Positions 5,613 to 7,936 of a stretch of 7,936 nt of DNA are shown here, piece after piece. Within the stretch, counting starts at the first letter, position 1. Every line of letters starts with the position of its first letter. The stretch comes from DASSWG01 sp035704905 (GTDB lineage: Bacteria > Bacteroidota > Bacteroidia > Flavobacteriales > Flavobacteriaceae). Made by a program: the position numbers and the translations under genes. The stretch is from positions 1 to 7,936 of the forward strand of contig DASSWN010000189.1 in the NCBI GenBank assembly GCA_035704905.1, given 5' to 3'. The notes below the pieces were generated by a model. It was not told the origin of the DNA. It ran no database searches and saw nothing but the letters and a program-made list of their open reading frames with translations.

Positions 5613-6605
5613 TCACGCAAACTGAAAATCGGGAAAGGCTTCTTCCACCTCGTCAAAAGCAGCAAAAACATCTTTTGATTCATCGCTTGTAACCATTTTC
5701 ATTCGATATTCCTTGAAATGTGGAATTCCTTTGAAATAATTGGTGTAATGCCGCCGGGTTTCAAAAACGCCGAGTTTTTCACCCTTCCAGTCGATAGCCA
5801 TTTGCAAGTGTCGTCGTGCGGCTTCCACGCGTTCGTAAAGCGTTGGTGGCGCCAATTGTTCGCCGGTTTCAAAGAAATGTTTCACTTCCCGAAAAAACCA
5901 CGGATAGCCAATACTGGCCCGTCCGATCATTGCTCCGTCCAAGCCGTATCGGTCGCGCATTTCCATAGCTTTTTCCGGGGAATCCACATCCCCGTTTCCA
6001 AAAATTGGAATGTGCATTCGCGGATTGTTTTTTACTTCGGCAATCGGTTTCCAATCGGCTTGGCCTTTGTACATCTGTGCACGAGTCCGCCCATGAATGG
6101 CGAGCGATTTTGCGCCAACATCTTGCAAACGTTCGGCAACTTCCACAATCTTAATGGAGTCGTGATCCCAGCCTAAACGGGTTTTGATGGTAATTGGTAA
6201 TTTGGTGTGTTTTACCATCGCATCGGTAAGGGAAACCATTAAATCGATGTCCTTTAAAATTCCTGCACCGGCACCTTTGGAAACCACTTTTTTCACCGGG
6301 CAACCAAAATTGATGTCGATAATATCCGGCCCCGATTTTTCGACAATTTCCACCGATTGCAACATGGAATCCAGATTTGCGCCGAAAATTTGAATCCCAA
6401 CCGGACGTTCCTTTTCATAAATGTCCAGTTTCATGACACTTTTGGCGGCATCGCGAATAAGCCCTTCTGAAGAAATAAATTCGGTATAGACCACAGCGGC
6501 ACCTTGTTCTTTGCACAAGGCGCGAAAAGGCGGATCGCTCACATCTTCCATGGGCGCGAGCAACAAGGGGAATTCGCCAACTTCTATGTCACCGATTTTT
6601 ACCAC
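5613..6605 (-). CDS. dusB: tRNA-dihydrouridine synthase, DusB type
   Basis: A cytosolic FMN- and NADPH-dependent enzyme that reduces specific uridines in the tRNA D-loop to dihydrouridine. With the start chosen here it has 330 residues. Visible landmarks are the N-terminal TIM-barrel FMN site APMEDVSDPPFR (17-28), FISSEGLIR (43-51), DINFGCPVKKVVSKGAGAG (97-115) with the catalytic Cys102, TIKTRLGWD (139-147), IHGRTRAQMYKGQADW (170-185), FGNGDV (202-207) and GAMIGRASIGYPWFF (224-238), then a C-terminal helical tRNA-binding domain. I chose GTG at 6605 because relatives start MVKIG or similar. The first in-frame alternative, TTG at 6623, forms the last bases of a -7 promoter element and would not be expected to lie in the transcript. 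Its upstream neighbour has a terminator, so dusB is probably transcribed alone. Confidence 0.95.
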   Translation of the reverse strand: MVKIGDIEVGEFPLLLAPMEDVSDPPFRALCKEQGAAVVYTEFISSEGLIRDAAKSVMKLDIYEKERPVGIQIFGANLDSMLQSVEIVEKSGPDIIDINFGCPVKKVVSKGAGAGILKDIDLMVSLTDAMVKHTKLPITIKTRLGWDHDSIKIVEVAERLQDVGAKSLAIHGRTRAQMYKGQADWKPIAEVKNNPRMHIPIFGNGDVDSPEKAMEMRDRYGLDGAMIGRASIGYPWFFREVKHFFETGEQLAPPTLYERVEAARRHLQMAIDWKGEKLGVFETRRHYTNYFKGIPHFKEYRMKMVTSDESKDVFAAFDEVEEAFPDFQFA

Positions 6606-6620
6606 TGAATTTATTTTTGA

Positions 6621-6628
6621 CAAAATTA
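6621..6628 (-). promoter_or_regulatory. probable -7 promoter element of dusB, overlapping a candidate TTG start
   Basis: The minus strand reads TAATTTTG here, the same eight bases as at 272-279 and 5177-5184. Transcription would begin near 6612-6615, leaving a leader of about 7-10 bases before GTG at 6605. The last three bases of the element are the TTG that a gene finder could take as the dusB start. No clear -33 TTG is seen upstream. Confidence 0.5.
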
Positions 6629-6659
6629 CGGAAATTTTTAGACCTCGTTGAATTGTGGT

Positions 6660-6679
6660 AAAAAGGCTTTTTTAAAGCC
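6660..6679 (-). terminator. intrinsic terminator containing the stop codon of the outer-membrane barrel gene
   Basis: On the minus strand GGCTTT (6679-6674) pairs with AAAGCC (6670-6665) around a three-base AAA loop and is followed by TTTTT (6664-6660). The TAA stop codon (6674-6672) is in the last base of the first arm and the loop, so the hairpin begins inside the last two sense codons. It would end transcription of the barrel gene before dusB. Confidence 0.72.
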
Positions 6680-7936
6680 GCTTCCTTTCTTCGGTGCCAT
6701 TACTTCTTTCATTATCGCTCAAATGGAAATTTCCGAAATTCAGTTTGAAACCAACTTTTATATACCGATTTTCCGGATGGGAGAAAAACCCATTGTCCTG
6801 ATTACCGTAAGTTGTGTACAATGGCACTGCCGTGGTATTGAAAATATCCCCAACGCGCAAAGAAATTTCCGCACGGTTTTTCCAAAGTTTTTTCCGTAGG
6901 CCAAAGGACAAATTGAAAATATCGTGCATTTTATAGGAACCTTCGATAAAATCGGAAAGATAATACAGCGTCAAATCCCCTGAAAAAGTGTCATCTTTCG
7001 ACAGATCGAGCCCATTGTAGAGCGAAAAATAAAGCGCGTCCATTTCATTGGTCACCAGTGGAAAATCGCTTTCTACTGCCCAATAGGTTTCTTCTTCATG
7101 GAAAATGGACGCATAAACTTGCGCGTACCACCATTTTTTAATGGAGCGTCCATGCAAGAAATCGAGTCCATAGGATTTGCTGTCTTGAACGTTCATTTGA
7201 ACACTTCGCAAAGTCATTGCCTCATTGTCTTGAAAGACCAACTTAGCTATATTGTTGCCATTATCACGGAAATATAAATCGAAACTATACGCTTTTTTAT
7301 AGGTATAATTCAGATTGAAATCATTGCTGATCGAAGCTGTTAAGTTTGGATTTCCGGATTTGAAATTATGTTCATCGATAAAATATTTGAAAGGGTTCAG
7401 CGCTTCATAATTTGGCCTGTCGATTTTTCTGCCATAGTCGAAAGCGAGTCGATGGTTTTCAGAAAACTGATAGGCTATATACGCCGTGGGAAACAATTCG
7501 AAATAATTCCGGTCATTGGTTTCCAACATGGAGACTGATTCCCCCGAACGTTCGGTCTGTTCACCGCGCAACCCCAGTTTTGTGTTCCATTTGTTCCATT
7601 TTCTAGAAATTTCAATATAACCTGCAAAAACGGTTTCCTCGTATAAAAACAAATCGGATAACATAGTATTAAAATTGAGCGAACCATTTTCAATATCAAA
7701 GAAATTCAATCCACTGTCGGAATCCACCCGACTTACTTTTAATCCGCTGCCAAAATTCATTTTTCCGAAATTTGTTTCAAAGTCCAGTTTTCCGGAATAA
7801 ATCCGTGTCTTCTGTTCTGCCTGTGTGTAAAAATCATTGAAATTTAAACCATTTTCTTCCGGATCAAAATAGCGTGTGGTGACCCGTTGTTCTTGGTTTT
7901 GTTTATAATCGGTAAAATGAAATACCGCAGAAAGTT
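6672..7936 (-). CDS. outer-membrane beta-barrel family protein (TonB-receptor-like), C-terminal part
   Basis: The gene is cut by the window end: the frame stays open from the TAA at 6672-6674 to 7934, giving 420 visible residues, and the part beginning at Met 7760 is not a real start because the 58 codons before it continue the same barrel pattern (for example RYFDPEENGLNFNDFY). The protein is a run of amphipathic beta strands rich in aromatic residues. FELFPTAYIAYQFSENHRL, GRKIDRPNYEALNPF, KSGNPNLTASIS and RVGDIFNTT are landmarks of the OMP_b-brl_3 family, which usually also has an N-terminal carboxypeptidase-regulatory-like domain and plug. The end, NFHLSDNERSNGTEERKRL, is the charged tail usual for this family in flavobacteria, beyond the last strand (VGFKLNFGNF). 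It sits in the outer membrane; the substrate is unknown, and nothing here shows a SusD partner. Confidence 0.9.
   Translation of the reverse strand, partial: LSAVFHFTDYKQNQEQRVTTRYFDPEENGLNFNDFYTQAEQKTRIYSGKLDFETNFGKMNFGSGLKVSRVDSDSGLNFFDIENGSLNFNTMLSDLFLYEETVFAGYIEISRKWNKWNTKLGLRGEQTERSGESVSMLETNDRNYFELFPTAYIAYQFSENHRLAFDYGRKIDRPNYEALNPFKYFIDEHNFKSGNPNLTASISNDFNLNYTYKKAYSFDLYFRDNGNNIAKLVFQDNEAMTLRSVQMNVQDSKSYGLDFLHGRSIKKWWYAQVYASIFHEEETYWAVESDFPLVTNEMDALYFSLYNGLDLSKDDTFSGDLTLYYLSDFIEGSYKMHDIFNLSFGLRKKLWKNRAEISLRVGDIFNTTAVPLYTTYGNQDNGFFSHPENRYIKVGFKLNFGNFHLSDNERSNGTEERKRL

Noticed and set aside
5718..6176. Plus-strand frame of 152 codons
   Set aside because: It lies entirely opposite dusB, whose catalytic motifs are intact; it is an antisense shadow.
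1..7936. CRISPR arrays, tRNA or rRNA genes, transposases, toxin-antitoxin or phage-defence genes
   Set aside because: I saw no regularly spaced repeats, no cloverleaf or rRNA sequence, and every credible reading frame is accounted for by core-type or envelope genes.

Overview
The window looks like ordinary chromosomal DNA of a member of the Bacteroidota, most likely a flavobacterium (Flavobacteriaceae). The evidence is a protein with a type IX secretion (T9SS) type A C-terminal sorting domain, an OMP_b-brl_3-type outer-membrane barrel with the usual flavobacterial tail, typical flavobacterial forms of RbfA, methylmalonyl-CoA epimerase and DusB, AT-rich spacers, repeated Bacteroidota-type -7 promoter elements (TAnnTTTG), and mostly no Shine-Dalgarno sequences. 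This is inferred from recognised sequence families; no search was run.

Layout. 1-309 is an AT-rich non-coding stretch with a possible terminator of an upstream gene and a probable promoter. 310-2835 (+) encodes an 841-residue secreted, cysteine-free, multi-domain T9SS cargo protein of unknown function. A strong, probably bidirectional terminator (2858-2889) separates it from the convergent epimerase gene mce (2904-3311, -). mce is divergent from rbfA (3416-3808, +), and the 104-bp gap carries a -7 element facing each way. After rbfA comes an intergenic stretch with two inverted repeats, the second a GC-rich hairpin ending directly before an FtsX/LolC-E-like ABC permease gene (3922-5121, +). 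A small membrane-anchored protein of unknown function follows (5203-5586, +). It converges on dusB (5613-6605, -), upstream of which is the 3' part of an outer-membrane beta-barrel gene (6672 to beyond 7936, -) that ends in its own intrinsic terminator.

How the genes relate. There is no obvious single pathway. rbfA (30S maturation) and dusB (tRNA dihydrouridylation) serve translation; the epimerase serves propionyl-/methylmalonyl-CoA metabolism; the permease, the T9SS cargo and the barrel belong to the cell envelope. Terminators and start-proximal promoters suggest mostly single-gene transcription units; rbfA and the permease may be co-transcribed.

I found no mobile element with a transposase, no CRISPR array, no RNA gene and no convincing undescribed multi-gene system. 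The most notable signals concern gene starts: a probable leaderless rbfA, a dusB start that needs revision because its first possible start codon lies inside a promoter element, and a REP-like hairpin that seems to supply the ribosome binding site of the permease gene.
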